A stretch of 60,500 nucleotides of DNA from RGIG3994 sp964461635 (GTDB lineage Bacteria; Bacillota; Clostridia; Oscillospirales; CAG-272). The notes below the pieces were generated by a model that had not been told where the DNA came from, did not search any database, and saw only the letters and a program-made list of their open reading frames with translations. Shown piece after piece: positions 1-10,595 of the stretch (the stretch's first letter is position 1; every line of letters starts with the position of its first letter). Where the stretch lies: assembly GCA_964461635.1 (NCBI GenBank), contig CAYWVC010000002.1, positions 1 through 60,500 on the forward strand. The letters run 5' to 3'. The position numbers and the translations under genes were made by a program.

Positions 1-27
1 TCCCCATATTGGAAGTATAATATATAA

Positions 28-55
28 ATTATACCATACTTTTTTGTAATGTCAA
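28..55 (-). promoter_or_regulatory. sigma-A-type promoter firing out of the left end
   Basis: Read on the minus strand, TTGACA lies at 50-55 and TATAAT at 28-33 with a 16-bp spacer. Both boxes are perfect. It would transcribe a gene to the left of the window that cannot be seen. Confidence 0.65.
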
Positions 56-189
56 TAGCTTATCAAAAACTTAAATGGATAAAGCGGAATTAATCAATTT
101 TTTTGATAACACAAGAGAACAAAATATCCCTTACACCGGGGATACAAGCCTTACTTTTCCATTTACGGCGGAGACATCACTCGATAGTT

Positions 190-305
190 GCCTTCCCCAG
201 TGGGGGAAGGTGGCAGCCGAAGGCTGACGGATGAGGTGTCATTGGGCGCAAAGATAACTCCTCATCCACCGCTGACGCGGTCCCCCTTCTCCCACAGGAG
301 AAGGC
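190..305. repeat. dispersed palindromic intergenic repeat, full copy 1
   Basis: The element starts with a small palindrome (gccttcccc, gtgggggaagg) and ends with another (ccttctccc, aggagaaggc). In between are the blocks ggcagccgaaggctgacgg and the rule-like sequence ctcatccaccgctgacgcgg. A second full copy lies at 60370-60483 and a half copy at 31203-31256. There is no ORF of its own, so it resembles a REP/MITE-type non-autonomous repeat. It sits directly downstream of the large LRR gene. Confidence 0.8.
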
Positions 306-371
306 TACTGTGACCCGTGCAAAGTTCAATGTTTTTTGGGAAACGCCGGCGGTCTTTGGAGAAAAACAAAA

Positions 372-402
372 TTTCCCCTCGCGCCGGTGGCGCGAGGGGA
401 AA
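372..402 (-). terminator. intrinsic terminator of the 3104-residue LRR gene
   Basis: Perfect 14-bp inverted repeat (372-385 with 389-402) with a 3-nt loop, followed on the minus strand by a T-rich run. It lies about 20 bp after the stop codon at 421. Confidence 0.8.
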
Positions 403-420
403 CGGGTTAAAATCCTTGGA

Positions 421-3400
421 TCAATCGGCAGATTCGGATCCCGATTCGGTGTAGTCCCAAACGAACTTGGCTTCGCAGTTCTTATTCCACGCGGAGGTTC
501 CGGAAGAGGGCCAAATTTTGGAATCGCTTTCGCTGATCTCAAATTTGACGGTCTGCTCTGCGGTCCAACCGGTGAATGCATAGGACATACTGTATACCGA
601 TTTCGGTATCACGAGCTCCTTGAGCGAGGTGCAATCGGCGAATGCCGATGAGCCGATGGTGTCGATTGTGCCGGCAAGCTTTACCGACTTCAGGTTCGTA
701 CAACCCGCGAACATCGATCCGTATACGGTCGTGCAACCCTCCTCAAATACGACGGTCTCAAGCTTGAGACAATCCTTGAATGCGGAGGTGCTCCAGGACG
801 TGACCGCTGCGGGGATCGTGACCGACTTGAGTCCCGAGCCCGCGAAGCAGCTGGCACCGATCGTCGTGACCGTCGAGGGGATAACGAAGCTCGTGAGAGA
901 TTCGCAGTTTGCAAACGTATTGCTGTCGAGCTTCTGTATCGAGTTGCCGAGGAACTTGACCGACTTGAGAGCGGAGCCGTAGAAGAGGTAGGTGCCGAGG
1001 CTGTTGACCTCCTCCGGGATCTCTATCGTTTCAAGTCCGGTATTTCTGAATGCGTAGTTGCCGAAGGCGGTGATGACCGCATCCTTCGCGAAGGTCACGC
1101 TCTTAAGCGATTCGCATCCGTCGAAGGCATACGAGTCGATCTTGGTTACCGTGGAGGGGATCACGATGCTTTCAAGCGCCGTGCACCCTACGAACGTGGA
1201 GCCGTTGATGTACTCAAGTCCCTCGTGCAGAACGACGGTCTTAAGCGACGTGCAGTTCTTGAAGGTGTTGGAGGACGAGGTCGAGATTTCTCCGCTGGAG
1301 GAGAAGTAGAATGCTCTTACACCTGCGGGAATCTCTATGCTTTCAAGTCCCGCGCCCTCAAATGCATACCATCCTATGACAGTTACGGTCTCGGGGATCT
1401 TGAAGCTCTTAAGAGCCGTGCAATTCTTGAAGGCATAGCTGCCTATCGAGTCGAGCTCACCGAGGAAGGTGACGGAGGTCAACGATTCGCAACCCATAAA
1501 GGTGTAGGTCGCGAGGTACTTCGAATAGACACCCTTGTTGTTTCCGAGGCAGGTGACTCCGGCGGGAATCGTTATCTCGGTAATGCCGCTTCCGCTGAAT
1601 GCGTAGTTGCCGAGGTACTTAAGCTCGGAGTTCTCCGCAAACGTTACGGTGGTAAGGTTCTCGCAATTCTGGAATGCGTAGTTACCTATCGTGGTAACGG
1701 CGGCGGGGATGTGGATGTACTTGATCTTTGCGTCGGCGAATGCGTTCGCTCCTATGGTGGTCACGCTTTCGGGGATCACGAGGGTTTCGATGTCCGCGGA
1801 AGCGAAGGCGTAATCCGGGATCTCCGTTATGCCGTCGGGAAGGACGACCGCGGTGAGGTTGTGCAAGCCGTTGAGGGCGTAGGCACCGAGCACCGTGCCC
1901 TCGGGTATCTCCAGCACACCGTCGGTGGCGGCGGCGGGAAGAGCGATGATCTTGTTGACGTTGCCCTTTTCAATGAGCGCACCCGACTGCACCTCGTATT
2001 TCTTGTTGTCGGGGTGAACGCTGAAGAAGAGCAGGTTGCGGCATCCCGCGAACACGTTCGATCCGATGGAAGTGCATTTTTCCGGAATGGTTATCGACTT
2101 AAGTGACGAGCAGTTCAGGAACGCGCTGCCGTTGATCGTTGTGACAGTGTCGGGGAGGATGACAGATTTCAGTGCGTAGCAGCCGCTGAATGCACCGTTG
2201 CCGATTGTCTTGACCTTATTGAGCGTGACCGACTCAAGCGATTCACAACCGTAGAAGGTGTAATCCGATATTGCCGTTACGCGACCGGGAAGGTCTATCG
2301 ACTTGAGGGACGTGCATTTCTGGAAGCAGTACTTGTCAAGCGTAAGTGCCTGAGTACCGTCGGCTACGGTTACCTTTTCAAGATCGGTGCAGTTCGAGAA
2401 AACATAGGTTCCGACCGACTTCGTGCCCTTCGGGATCGTGATCTCGGTCAGACCGGAATCCGCGAATGCGTAGGTTCCTATTTGGAGAGCTCCGGTTGAA
2501 TTGAGCGTTACACTCTTCAGCGACGAGCAGTATTGGAAGCAGCGATTTCCGATGACCGTGGTCTTTGCCGGGAGCTCGATGCTCTCAAGTGCGGTGCACT
2601 TGTAGAATACGTATGCGCCGAGAGCGGTGACCGCACCCTTGAATTCCACCGACTTGAGGTTCGCGCACTCGTTGAACTGGTACGAGCTGCTGCTGACAGT
2701 AGCGGCGGGTGTGGTTACGCCGCTTCCGGAGAAGTATCCGAGAGCTGTTACACCCTTCGGGAATACGATCGATTCGATGCCGGATTTGCTGAAGCAGTAC
2801 TGTCCGACGTTCTTGAGCTGAGAATCATCACCGAAGTTGATGGTCTTAAGGCTCGTGCACTTTTCGAAGCAGTAAGATCCTATGACCGTTACGGTGTCGG
2901 GGACGTCGACCGTTTCAAGTGCGGTGCATCCGGTGAACATATACGATGCGAGGTAAGTCGTCTTAGATCCGAGCGTTATGCTCTTCAGCGACGTACAGCT
3001 GTCGAACATCTTATTCGTTATACCGTGTGCTGCTTTCTTGCCGTTATTGGACGTGCTGAAATGCGTTACCGTCTCGGGCACGACGAAGGATTCAAGCCCG
3101 GAATGGGCGAAGGTCGTGGTGCCGAGGAAGCTGATCTGCGATCCCTCCTCAAAGGTCACGCTCTTCAGCGACGAGCAGTAGGCAAATATCGACGAGCTTG
3201 CCGACAGAGTCTTCGACGTGGCGGAAGAGTAGTAGGAGAATTCCTTTACGCTTGCGGGAACGACGAAGCTCTCAAGGCTCGTGCAGTACTGAAGCATATA
3301 TGCGGGGAGGTATTCGATCGTCGTGCCCTTCTCAAACGTGAAGGAAACGAGCGGTTCGTTGTAGCTGAATGCGTTTGCGTAGATCTTCGTTACCGATTTC

Positions 3401-6400
3401 GGTATTTCGACCGACACGAGGCTCTGGAACTTGAACGCGGTGTGGTTTATCGTGGTCAATGCGGTGTTGCCCGCCGAATCCTTCGCGAAGATGAGCTCGG
3501 AGAGCTTACCGCGATCGGTCGTGCTTGCACCGCTGAATGCGTCGGCACCGATGCTCTTTACCGTCGTCGGAATGGTGACGGAGGTGAGTCCGGTGGAGGC
3601 GAACGCGTAATCGCCGATGGAGGTGATACCCTCGTGAAGCGTGATGCTCTCAAGCGACGAGCAACCGTAGAACATATAATTCGGTATTTCGGTCATATTC
3701 GTGGGAAGCGTGACGTTCTTCAAAGCCGTGCAGCCGTTGAAGAGACGCTGACCCACTTTCTTAAGGTTAAGCTGGCTCGGCGCATCGGCAGAGTGCTCGA
3801 ACACGACAGTTTCAAGCGCGGTGCATTCGCTGAATGCGTACTCGCCGATTTCCTGTACCGTCTTCGGCAGCACGAGCTTGGTGATACCGATCTGACCGCT
3901 GAAGGTGTAGCTTGAGATCTCGGTGACGCCCTCGGGTACAACGTGCTCACCCTCAAGCAGACCGACGATGTATCTGTAAGCCGTTTGATCCTTGTTGTAA
4001 AGAACGGGATCACCGGGCTTCATAGAGAAGTTTGCGTTACCCTCGTCGATCGAGAAGGTCTTTATCGAGTAGCACTTATTGAAGACGTCGGTGATATCGG
4101 CGACCGAGGCGGAGAGCCGCACCGAATTGAGCTTGACGCATCCGCTGAAGAGCGTATTGCCGAGAGTCAGCTTATTTCCGCCCTCAAGGGTCGGGAATGC
4201 AAACGAAGTGATCGCGGTATTCGCGAACGCGTTGAGCTTGATCTCCGCGACCTTCGAATAATCCTTGCCGTCCTTCTCGTAGGTGGCGAAGGTTACCTTA
4301 GTCAGCTTGGAACAGCCCGAGAACGCCGAGGTCCCGATCGACGTAACGCTTGACGGGATCACGATGGACGTGAGCTTCTTGCAGTTCTGGAAGGTATAGC
4401 CGGGTATAGACTTGATGCCATCCGGCAGAGTGATCGACGTCAAAGCAGACGATACGAAGATGTCATCGCCGCTGAATTCGGGCGCCGCACCCTCTGCAAA
4501 GGTGACTGTCTTGAGCGACGAGCAGTATCCGAATGCGTAGCTGCCGATCGCCTTGACGGATGCGGGGATCTCTATCGACTCTATCGCGGAGTGGTAGAAC
4601 ACGTAGTTTCCGAGCGAGTAGGAAGATCCTTCGGCAACGGTCGGGAGCTTGAACGAGGTAAGCGAACTGCTGTAAGCGAAGGCGTAGTTACCGATGGCGG
4701 GAACATTGGTTTTGCCACTTGTGGCGTCCTCAAGCGACGAATTGTCCGCGAACACGACCTTCGTGAGGTTGGGAGCATATGCGAATGCGTACTTGCCTAT
4801 GTGTTGCAGGGTGGACGGGAGATAAATCTCCTCGAAATAGCAGTAGTACTGAACCGAGGGACCGCTGCTATAACTGTAATTTTCTCCGCCGCCGCAGTAG
4901 TTACCGATGTACACAAGCCTCTCGGGGAATTCGATCTTCTTGAGGTTGCGACAGTTGTAGAAGGGCGAGGTTAAATGACCCGTGGCATCTGTGATGGTGA
5001 GTTCAACGGGGGTCGCACCCTCTTTTGTCGGGGTGAAGACGAGCTCGCTGAGGCTGGAACATCCGTAGAATGCCTTGTTCTCAATGGTTGCGACCGTGCT
5101 GGGGATGACTATGCGGGTGATGTACGTACAACCGCTGAACATTTCCTTCGCGATGGTGGAAAGACCTTCGGGAAGGGTGATCGTGTGGAGGTTGGTGCAG
5201 TAATAGAAGGCGTTGGTGCCTATCGTGAGAGATGCGTTGTCGCCCTCAAGGTCGGCAAATTCGATCTCCTTGACCGTGGAGTTGTAGTAGAACGCATTCG
5301 CGGCTACGCTTGATACCGTGCCGGGGACCTTGACCGTAGTGCTGCCCGCTTTCTTTCTCGGACAGAAGAGGAGCTCGGTGGCGACCGCGTTCCCGTCTGC
5401 GGTTGCGGTCTTGGCGTACAGGACGTTATCAACGGCCATGAAGTGCTCGTTTGCCGCATCGACCGTAATGTTTGCGAGTGCCGAGCAGGTCTCGAAAACG
5501 TTGAACTGACCCGCGTCGGTCTTTTTCAGCACCTCAATCGAGGCGGGAAGGTTGACCGTTTCAAGCGCGTGGCACGCCTGGAATGCGCAGGAACCGATGC
5601 TCTTCAGCGTCGTCGGAAGAACGAGGGTCTTTATCTTGGAGCAGCTTGCGAACGCGTAGTCTCCGATGCTCACAAGTCTCTCGGGGAGTTCAAGCGAGGT
5701 CAGCGCGTTACAGGTCTGGAACGCGTAGGTATCTATCTCAAGGGAATCGGTTCCGCCGGCGGCGAAGACGATCTCGGTGAGGCCGGAGCAACCCTTGAAT
5801 GCGTAAGCTCCGACGGTCTTGACGTTCTTGCCGATCGTGACCTTCGTGAGGTATTTTCTGCCGTTGAAGATATTATCGCCGATCTCGGTTACCGTATCGG
5901 GGATAACGTATTCTCCGGCGCGCTCGGCGGGGAAGAAGATGATGCTTGTCGCGTCCTTGTTAAAGAGCACGCCGTCGATCGAAGAGTAGTTTTCGTTCTT
6001 CGCATCAACCTCAACGGTCGCGATCTTCTGACCGAACACCGCGGTGAGGGTGAATGCGGGGACCTTTTCGCCTATCTTGACGGTGGTTACGTAATAGGCC
6101 GAGGTGGCGGCTGTCGAACCGAACGCTTTTTCGGCGAAGTCGAGAGGAACGCTCTCGGATCCGCTGCTGTTGACCGTGACCTCGACGAGCTTGGATGTAC
6201 CGCCGAAGGCGTGTGCCTCAAGCTTGTAGAGTCGCGCGGGCAGTGTCAGCGAGGTGAGCCCGGAACAGCCGTAGAAGGCGCTCTCGCTGATCGCGAGACC
6301 GTTGCCGTCCTCGGTGAGGTCAACGGAGGTGAGTCCCGTACAGGACTTAAATGCCTCTTTGCCTATGGTCGTAACGTGTCCGGGGATGACGGCGGAGGTG

Positions 6401-9400
6401 AGCTTGGTGCAGGACTTGAACGCACCCTCGCCGATTGTCGTGATCCTCGTATCGGTTATTGTGAGCTGACCCTCAATGCCCTTCGGGCAGTAGACGATCG
6501 TGGTGCACTTACTGTCGCAGATGACCTTTTGTCCGCCGCCGATGGCAACCGCGGAGTAGTCGCCGGTGTTACCGACCACGTCGACCGATGCGAGCTTGGA
6601 GCAGGAGTAGATGGTATCCGCGGTGAAGTTCTTCATACGCGAGGGGAAGATTATCTCCGTGAGATACGAGCACGAGTATATCGCCTTGTCGGCGAGCTGA
6701 AGATTCGGCTCTGTTTCCACGCCCTCGGGCGTGGCAAGGAAGGCGATCTTTGTGAGGTTGGAGCAGGATCTGAACGCGCTTGCGGCAACCTCTTTCACCG
6801 TGTAGGGAACGTATATCTCGGTGAATTTGGCTTTCTGAAGAGCACCCGCGGGAATGACCTCGGTGCCTTCTTCGATGGTGAAGACTCCGGTCTTTGCCTG
6901 AGGAACCGCTTTGATTTCCTTTCCGGTGTAGGGGTTATTGTAGTAGAGCACGCCGTCGGTGGAGTAATAGAGCACGTCAACTGCACCCTCGACCTCGTAG
7001 ACGTTGATCTCCTCAAGCTTTGAACAGCCGGAGAACGCCGAAGCCGAGCCGTCGACACCCTCGGTGCCTATTTCAATGTTCTGGATCGTGTTCGGTATGT
7101 TGATCTTGACCAATCCGGTGCAGCTCTTGAAGCCGGCGGCTTCGATCGTGGTAACGGGCAGACCGTTGTAGGTCGCGGGAATGGTGATGGAGGTAAGACT
7201 GCCGAGTCCGTATTGACCCTTCGATACCGAGTAGGCTTTGCCGTCGCTGATCGATTCGAAGCTGAGCACCTCCGCAAAGTATGCGTAGAGGGTGACGTCG
7301 TCGGCGCTGTTCCATCTCAGCACCGCCTCGCCGGTTTCGGAGGTGTAGCGGATACCCGATCCGTTCGCCTCGGTGTACCAACCGACGAAGAGCTTGGTGG
7401 ATACCTCGTGAGTGGGCACGGGCAGGTTGTTGTAGAGCCCGTAGGTCACCTTGACCGAGGTGTCGGAAACGGTTGCGCCCTCGCCGGGAACGAGTGTAAC
7501 GGTGTACTTCTTCGATTCCCATCCGGCGTAGAGCACGGTGTCACCGGTGCCCTCAAAGACGGTCGAGGTATATTGCTTGCCGCCCGACTGACCGGCGGGG
7601 GAGGTGAACCATCCGGCGAATTCGTAGCCGTCCCTTGTGGTTTCGGGGAGCTCTATGCTGTCGCCGTAAGCGAGGTAAAGGGTAGATACGCCCTTGCCGC
7701 CGCGCGAATCAAGCTCTACCGCGTACACGTTGACGGTCGTGCTTGACCAGACCGACTGATCGCCGTTTTCGTCGATGAAGGCGACGGAGACCGTGGTGGC
7801 TCCCGCCTCGGTGAAGACCACTGCAAGAGAGTTCTTATCGCCGTTGACGTTATACTGACGGGTTCCGACTTTGATAACGTATTTCTCGGCACCGACCACG
7901 GGGTCCCAAACGACCTTGCCGCTTGAGTAGCTTACGCTTCCGATCGAGCCGTACTTGACGACGACCGTATCCGAGTATGCGGAGTTGGCTGCCTCGGTAC
8001 TGCCGTTTGCACGGACGGTAACGGAGTAATCGATCGTTCCGGTGACAAGAGCGTTGTCCGCGCTGAGAGTGAATTCGTTTGCGGAAACGTCGTACGACTT
8101 GCCGTTGACGGTCACGGTGTATGAGGTCGCACCGTCCACCGCGTTCCACTTGAGGGTCTTGCCCGAGAGGGTGATCCCGGTGGGAGCAGCTATCGAAACT
8201 TTATCGACCGTCACGCTTTCGGCGGGGGCGGAGTAGTAGCCGTCGGTCACGGGGGTGACCTGCACGTAGAGCTTGCCCGCGCCGTATCCGGCAAGGCTGA
8301 AGGAGGTGCCGCCCGAGACGTAGCTCGTTACGTAGGTGTTTCCGTCAGAGGAAACGGCTACGTAGTATGCGGCGGCGTTATCCACGGGATCCCACGTCAG
8401 CAGGCTGCCGTTGAGCGTGACCCCGGTTACCTTGTCAAGCGCGAGGGCATACTTGAATGTGCTCACCGAGTCAAGATAACCCGATGCCTTCGCAGTTACG
8501 ACGAAGGAAATACCGTCTTCGGGCATCTCACAGCTTGAGAAGACGTATGTGGTGGAAAGTCCGTTGCTGACTTCCGTGTGATTGTGATTGGGGTTGCCGC
8601 ACACGACGGTGATGATGTATTCCTGAGCATTTTCAACCGGATTGAAGGCGAGAACACCGGAGGATACAACGCGGAAATTAGACACGCGGTCAAGTGACTT
8701 GTTCTTGCGGTACACCGTCGACGACTTGCCGTCGCACGACACGGTGACCGTGTATTCGCCCGCGGGCTGATCCTTGAAGCTGTATTCGTATTCGGGCGCG
8801 CCGACGTTGGCGTTGACGACCGTTTCGTCGCCCTTCTTGATCGTCAGCACGTAGGTCTTTGTGGGACCGACGGAGGTCCAGGTGATCTTGCTGTCACCGA
8901 CCGATACGAGCGGGGTGCCGGCTTGCGCAAAGACTGCGAAGAGCTTCGTGTCCTGCTTGAGCTGCTGCCCGGTATACTGCGCGGTCAGCTTATCGCCCGA
9001 CTCGTAATCGCTCATCCACCAACCGACGAAGGTTGAGCCCTCTTTTGTCGGGGTGGGGAGATTGTAGAGGACTCCGTTGATCGTCTGTATGGGATCGAAT
9101 AACGATCCGTCGCAAACGAGGGTCGCGGTGACCTCGGAGCGCCCGGTCTCAAGCTTTTCAAATCTTGCGTAGACCGTAACGTTCTGCGTGATTGCAACGT
9201 TGGCGAAATCGAACGGGGTCGCATACGTTGCATCGGTGTACCATCCGATGAAGGCGTAGCCGTCCTTCGTCGGGTCCTGCGGCTTTTGCGCGTTCTGACC
9301 GTTGAGGACGGATTGCGCGGGAACCGCACTGCCGCCGTCAACCTCGAAGCTGACGGTGTACGAGGCTCTCAGCAGCATACGGTACGTGTTGCCGTTGTAG

Positions 9401-9735
9401 ACGAGCTTAAGAACGCCGTCCTCAATGGAGGCGGTGGCGGTCGTACTGCTGTCATCCTTGAATACAAAGGTGATAGCGCCGCTTTCGCTGTCGTAAGTGA
9501 TCTTACCCGTCTGATCACCGTTGAAGCCCGAAAGCATAAATGAGTCGCCCGTTATCGTGAGCAGATACTCATTGCCGTTTTCGGTCATAAAGTAAACGTT
9601 GTCGAGGCCGTAATCACCGGGATCCGGCGTCGGACCGTTCTCGTCACATCCCGAGCAGGAAGCGAGGAGCCCGATCATCAGACAGAAAACCACTGCGCAT
9701 ATCAATGCGTATAATTTTCTCTTACTGTGAGTCAT
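421..9735 (-). CDS. giant BspA-type LRR_5 surface lipoprotein with InlB-type repeats
   Basis: 3104 residues. A basic, hydrophobic signal peptide ends in a lipobox (LLASC, Cys27), so the protein should be lipid-anchored outside the membrane. Residues about 125-270 hold InlB-type (Listeria-Bacteroides) repeats with the GWYTD and YARF signatures. About 280-670 look like repeated beta-sandwich (fibronectin-like) modules with recurring WDPV motifs, and two more InlB-type repeats follow to about 820. From about 830 to the C-terminus runs a very long array of BspA-type LRR_5 units of the form I.IP..VT.IG..AF..C.SL. The start is supported by GGAGG seven bases upstream and a promoter at 9766-9794. Such proteins act in adhesion or ligand binding. 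The ligand is unknown. No catalytic domain or LPXTG motif was seen. Long ORFs on the opposite strand are codon-bias shadows. Confidence 0.9.
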   Translation of the reverse strand: MTHSKRKLYALICAVVFCLMIGLLASCSGCDENGPTPDPGDYGLDNVYFMTENGNEYLLTITGDSFMLSGFNGDQTGKITYDSESGAITFVFKDDSSTTATASIEDGVLKLVYNGNTYRMLLRASYTVSFEVDGGSAVPAQSVLNGQNAQKPQDPTKDGYAFIGWYTDATYATPFDFANVAITQNVTVYARFEKLETGRSEVTATLVCDGSLFDPIQTINGVLYNLPTPTKEGSTFVGWWMSDYESGDKLTAQYTGQQLKQDTKLFAVFAQAGTPLVSVGDSKITWTSVGPTKTYVLTIKKGDETVVNANVGAPEYEYSFKDQPAGEYTVTVSCDGKSSTVYRKNKSLDRVSNFRVVSSGVLAFNPVENAQEYIITVVCGNPNHNHTEVSNGLSTTYVFSSCEMPEDGISFVVTAKASGYLDSVSTFKYALALDKVTGVTLNGSLLTWDPVDNAAAYYVAVSSDGNTYVTSYVSGGTSFSLAGYGAGKLYVQVTPVTDGYYSAPAESVTVDKVSIAAPTGITLSGKTLKWNAVDGATSYTVTVNGKSYDVSANEFTLSADNALVTGTIDYSVTVRANGSTEAANSAYSDTVVVKYGSIGSVSYSSGKVVWDPVVGAEKYVIKVGTRQYNVNGDKNSLAVVFTEAGATTVSVAFIDENGDQSVWSSTTVNVYAVELDSRGGKGVSTLYLAYGDSIELPETTRDGYEFAGWFTSPAGQSGGKQYTSTVFEGTGDTVLYAGWESKKYTVTLVPGEGATVSDTSVKVTYGLYNNLPVPTHEVSTKLFVGWYTEANGSGIRYTSETGEAVLRWNSADDVTLYAYFAEVLSFESISDGKAYSVSKGQYGLGSLTSITIPATYNGLPVTTIEAAGFKSCTGLVKINIPNTIQNIEIGTEGVDGSASAFSGCSKLEEINVYEVEGAVDVLYYSTDGVLYYNNPYTGKEIKAVPQAKTGVFTIEEGTEVIPAGALQKAKFTEIYVPYTVKEVAASAFRSCSNLTKIAFLATPEGVETEPNLQLADKAIYSCSYLTEIIFPSRMKNFTADTIYSCSKLASVDVVGNTGDYSAVAIGGGQKVICDSKCTTIVYCPKGIEGQLTITDTRITTIGEGAFKSCTKLTSAVIPGHVTTIGKEAFKSCTGLTSVDLTEDGNGLAISESAFYGCSGLTSLTLPARLYKLEAHAFGGTSKLVEVTVNSSGSESVPLDFAEKAFGSTAATSAYYVTTVKIGEKVPAFTLTAVFGQKIATVEVDAKNENYSSIDGVLFNKDATSIIFFPAERAGEYVIPDTVTEIGDNIFNGRKYLTKVTIGKNVKTVGAYAFKGCSGLTEIVFAAGGTDSLEIDTYAFQTCNALTSLELPERLVSIGDYAFASCSKIKTLVLPTTLKSIGSCAFQACHALETVNLPASIEVLKKTDAGQFNVFETCSALANITVDAANEHFMAVDNVLYAKTATADGNAVATELLFCPRKKAGSTTVKVPGTVSSVAANAFYYNSTVKEIEFADLEGDNASLTIGTNAFYYCTNLHTITLPEGLSTIAKEMFSGCTYITRIVIPSTVATIENKAFYGCSSLSELVFTPTKEGATPVELTITDATGHLTSPFYNCRNLKKIEFPERLVYIGNYCGGGENYSYSSGPSVQYYCYFEEIYLPSTLQHIGKYAFAYAPNLTKVVFADNSSLEDATSGKTNVPAIGNYAFAYSSSLTSFKLPTVAEGSSYSLGNYVFYHSAIESIEIPASVKAIGSYAFGYCSSLKTVTFAEGAAPEFSGDDIFVSSALTSITLPDGIKSIPGYTFQNCKKLTSIVIPSSVTSIGTSAFSGCSKLTKVTFATYEKDGKDYSKVAEIKLNAFANTAITSFAFPTLEGGNKLTLGNTLFSGCVKLNSVRLSASVADITDVFNKCYSIKTFSIDEGNANFSMKPGDPVLYNKDQTAYRYIVGLLEGEHVVPEGVTEISSYTFSGQIGITKLVLPKTVQEIGEYAFSECTALETVVFEHSADAPSQLNLKKVGQRLFNGCTALKNVTLPTNMTEIPNYMFYGCSSLESITLHEGITSIGDYAFASTGLTSVTIPTTVKSIGADAFSGASTTDRGKLSELIFAKDSAGNTALTTINHTAFKFQSLVSVEIPKSVTKIYANAFSYNEPLVSFTFEKGTTIEYLPAYMLQYCTSLESFVVPASVKEFSYYSSATSKTLSASSSIFAYCSSLKSVTFEEGSQISFLGTTTFAHSGLESFVVPETVTHFSTSNNGKKAAHGITNKMFDSCTSLKSITLGSKTTYLASYMFTGCTALETVDVPDTVTVIGSYCFEKCTSLKTINFGDDSQLKNVGQYCFSKSGIESIVFPKGVTALGYFSGSGVTTPAATVSSSSYQFNECANLKSVEFKGAVTALGAYVFYKCTALESIELPAKTTVIGNRCFQYCSSLKSVTLNSTGALQIGTYAFADSGLTEITIPKGTKSVGTYVFSNCTDLEKVTVADGTQALTLDKYCFQKCTSLKSIDLPGRVTAISDYTFYGCESLESVTLNKVKTIGNGAFSGCYALKSVILPDTVTTINGSAFLNCSSLKSITIPEKCTSIGSNVFAGCRNLLFFSVHPDNKKYEVQSGALIEKGNVNKIIALPAAATDGVLEIPEGTVLGAYALNGLHNLTAVVLPDGITEIPDYAFASADIETLVIPESVTTIGANAFADAKIKYIHIPAAVTTIGNYAFQNCENLTTVTFAENSELKYLGNYAFSGSGITEITIPAGVTCLGNNKGVYSKYLATYTFMGCESLTSVTFLGELDSIGSYAFKNCTALKSFKIPETVTVIGWYAFEGAGLESIEIPAGVRAFYFSSSGEISTSSSNTFKNCTSLKTVVLHEGLEYINGSTFVGCTALESIVIPSTVTKIDSYAFDGCESLKSVTFAKDAVITAFGNYAFRNTGLETIEIPEEVNSLGTYLFYGSALKSVKFLGNSIQKLDSNTFANCESLTSFVIPSTVTTIGASCFAGSGLKSVTIPAAVTSWSTSAFKDCLKLETVVFEEGCTTVYGSMFAGCTNLKSVKLAGTIDTIGSSAFADCTSLKELVIPKSVYSMSYAFTGWTAEQTVKFEISESDSKIWPSSGTSAWNKNCEAKFVWDYTESGSESAD

Positions 9736-9765
9736 AAGTATTCCTCCTTAAAAATTATTGCGTAT

Positions 9766-9794
9766 ATTATAGCAGATAATATAGTAAAATGCAA
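9766..9794 (-). promoter_or_regulatory. promoter of the giant LRR gene
   Basis: Minus strand: TTGCAT (9789-9794), 17-bp spacer, perfect TATAAT (9766-9771). The short leader carries GGAGG just before the ATG at 9735. Confidence 0.65.
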
Positions 9795-10533
9795 GATGTT
9801 TTCCAAAATACTTCAAAAAAATTTGCCGATTTCTTCGTGGGAATGAGCGCGTTTTTGCGTTTGAACCGTTCTTTGCTTTCGGAGTGCTCGGAAATGGGTG
9901 CGCAGCAAGCGTTTCGGGGCGTGCACGGCTCGTGCGACGGGCTTGGACGAAGGACTGCACCGGAGCGCAAACGCCGTGCTTGACATTGCGATGACCGAAA
10001 GATGCGAGAATGTGAGCAGTGCCGTACGTGCCATCCGAAAATCAATTTTGCAAGTTTTGGAAGCCCGACTTGCAAAAATCGCTGTCTTGAGCTCGGCAAA
10101 TACTCAAGAGGCGAAAAAACGGCGTGACAATGCATAAATATGCAAATTTGGTGGAAATAATGTATATTTATTCATTTACGGCGCGTTGTGCAATTGACGT
10201 TCTGATATATAAAAAGTGTGCCTGCGGCACAGGCGAAAACGCAAAAATGATTTTTTGAAGGCTCAAAGTTGCAAAATTGCAAAATCACGCAGGGACGCAT
10301 TGCTTGCGCACACTGCCGCGTCGGAAGGAGTTTGCGAAAAGTCGCTACATTATTTATATATAATAATGACGGTGCAAAAGCTCACGGCGGGGCGGCTTCC
10401 GACGCCTACACCAAAATGCAATATTTTTGACGGATGTTGCAACTTCGTTTGACTGTTTCGGATGATGCATCCGGCGGAAAAAATATAAACATAATCGGTC
10501 CGACTTGAATTCGACATTTTGTGAATTTTGCGA
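9795..10533. other. AT-rich non-coding stretch
   Basis: About 740 bp with only short overlapping ORFs on both strands. None has a plausible ribosome-binding site or a recognisable protein. Small hairpins occur (for example gtgcc/ggcac near 10220). I see no tRNA, repeat array or known RNA motif. Confidence 0.5.
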
Positions 10534-10562
10534 TTGACAAAAGTACGGTTATATGATATTAT
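10534..10562 (+). promoter_or_regulatory. upstream promoter P1 of a leader or small transcript
   Basis: TTGACA (10534-10539), 17-bp spacer, TATTAT (10557-10562). It lies about 220 bp upstream of the lipoprotein gene and would produce a transcript starting near 10569. Confidence 0.5.
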
Positions 10563-10595
10563 ATATCATTATGGCACGTTTGACCTTTCGGGGCT

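Noticed and set aside
1225..7023. Long plus-strand ORFs (293, 460 and 526 residues) inside the giant LRR gene
   Set aside because: They lie antisense to a clear coding repeat array, lack ribosome-binding sites and have low-complexity, non-family sequence. They arise from codon bias in the LRR units.
9767..10137. Short overlapping ORFs in the AT-rich gap
   Set aside because: No ribosome-binding sites, no similarity recognised, and frames overlap on both strands.
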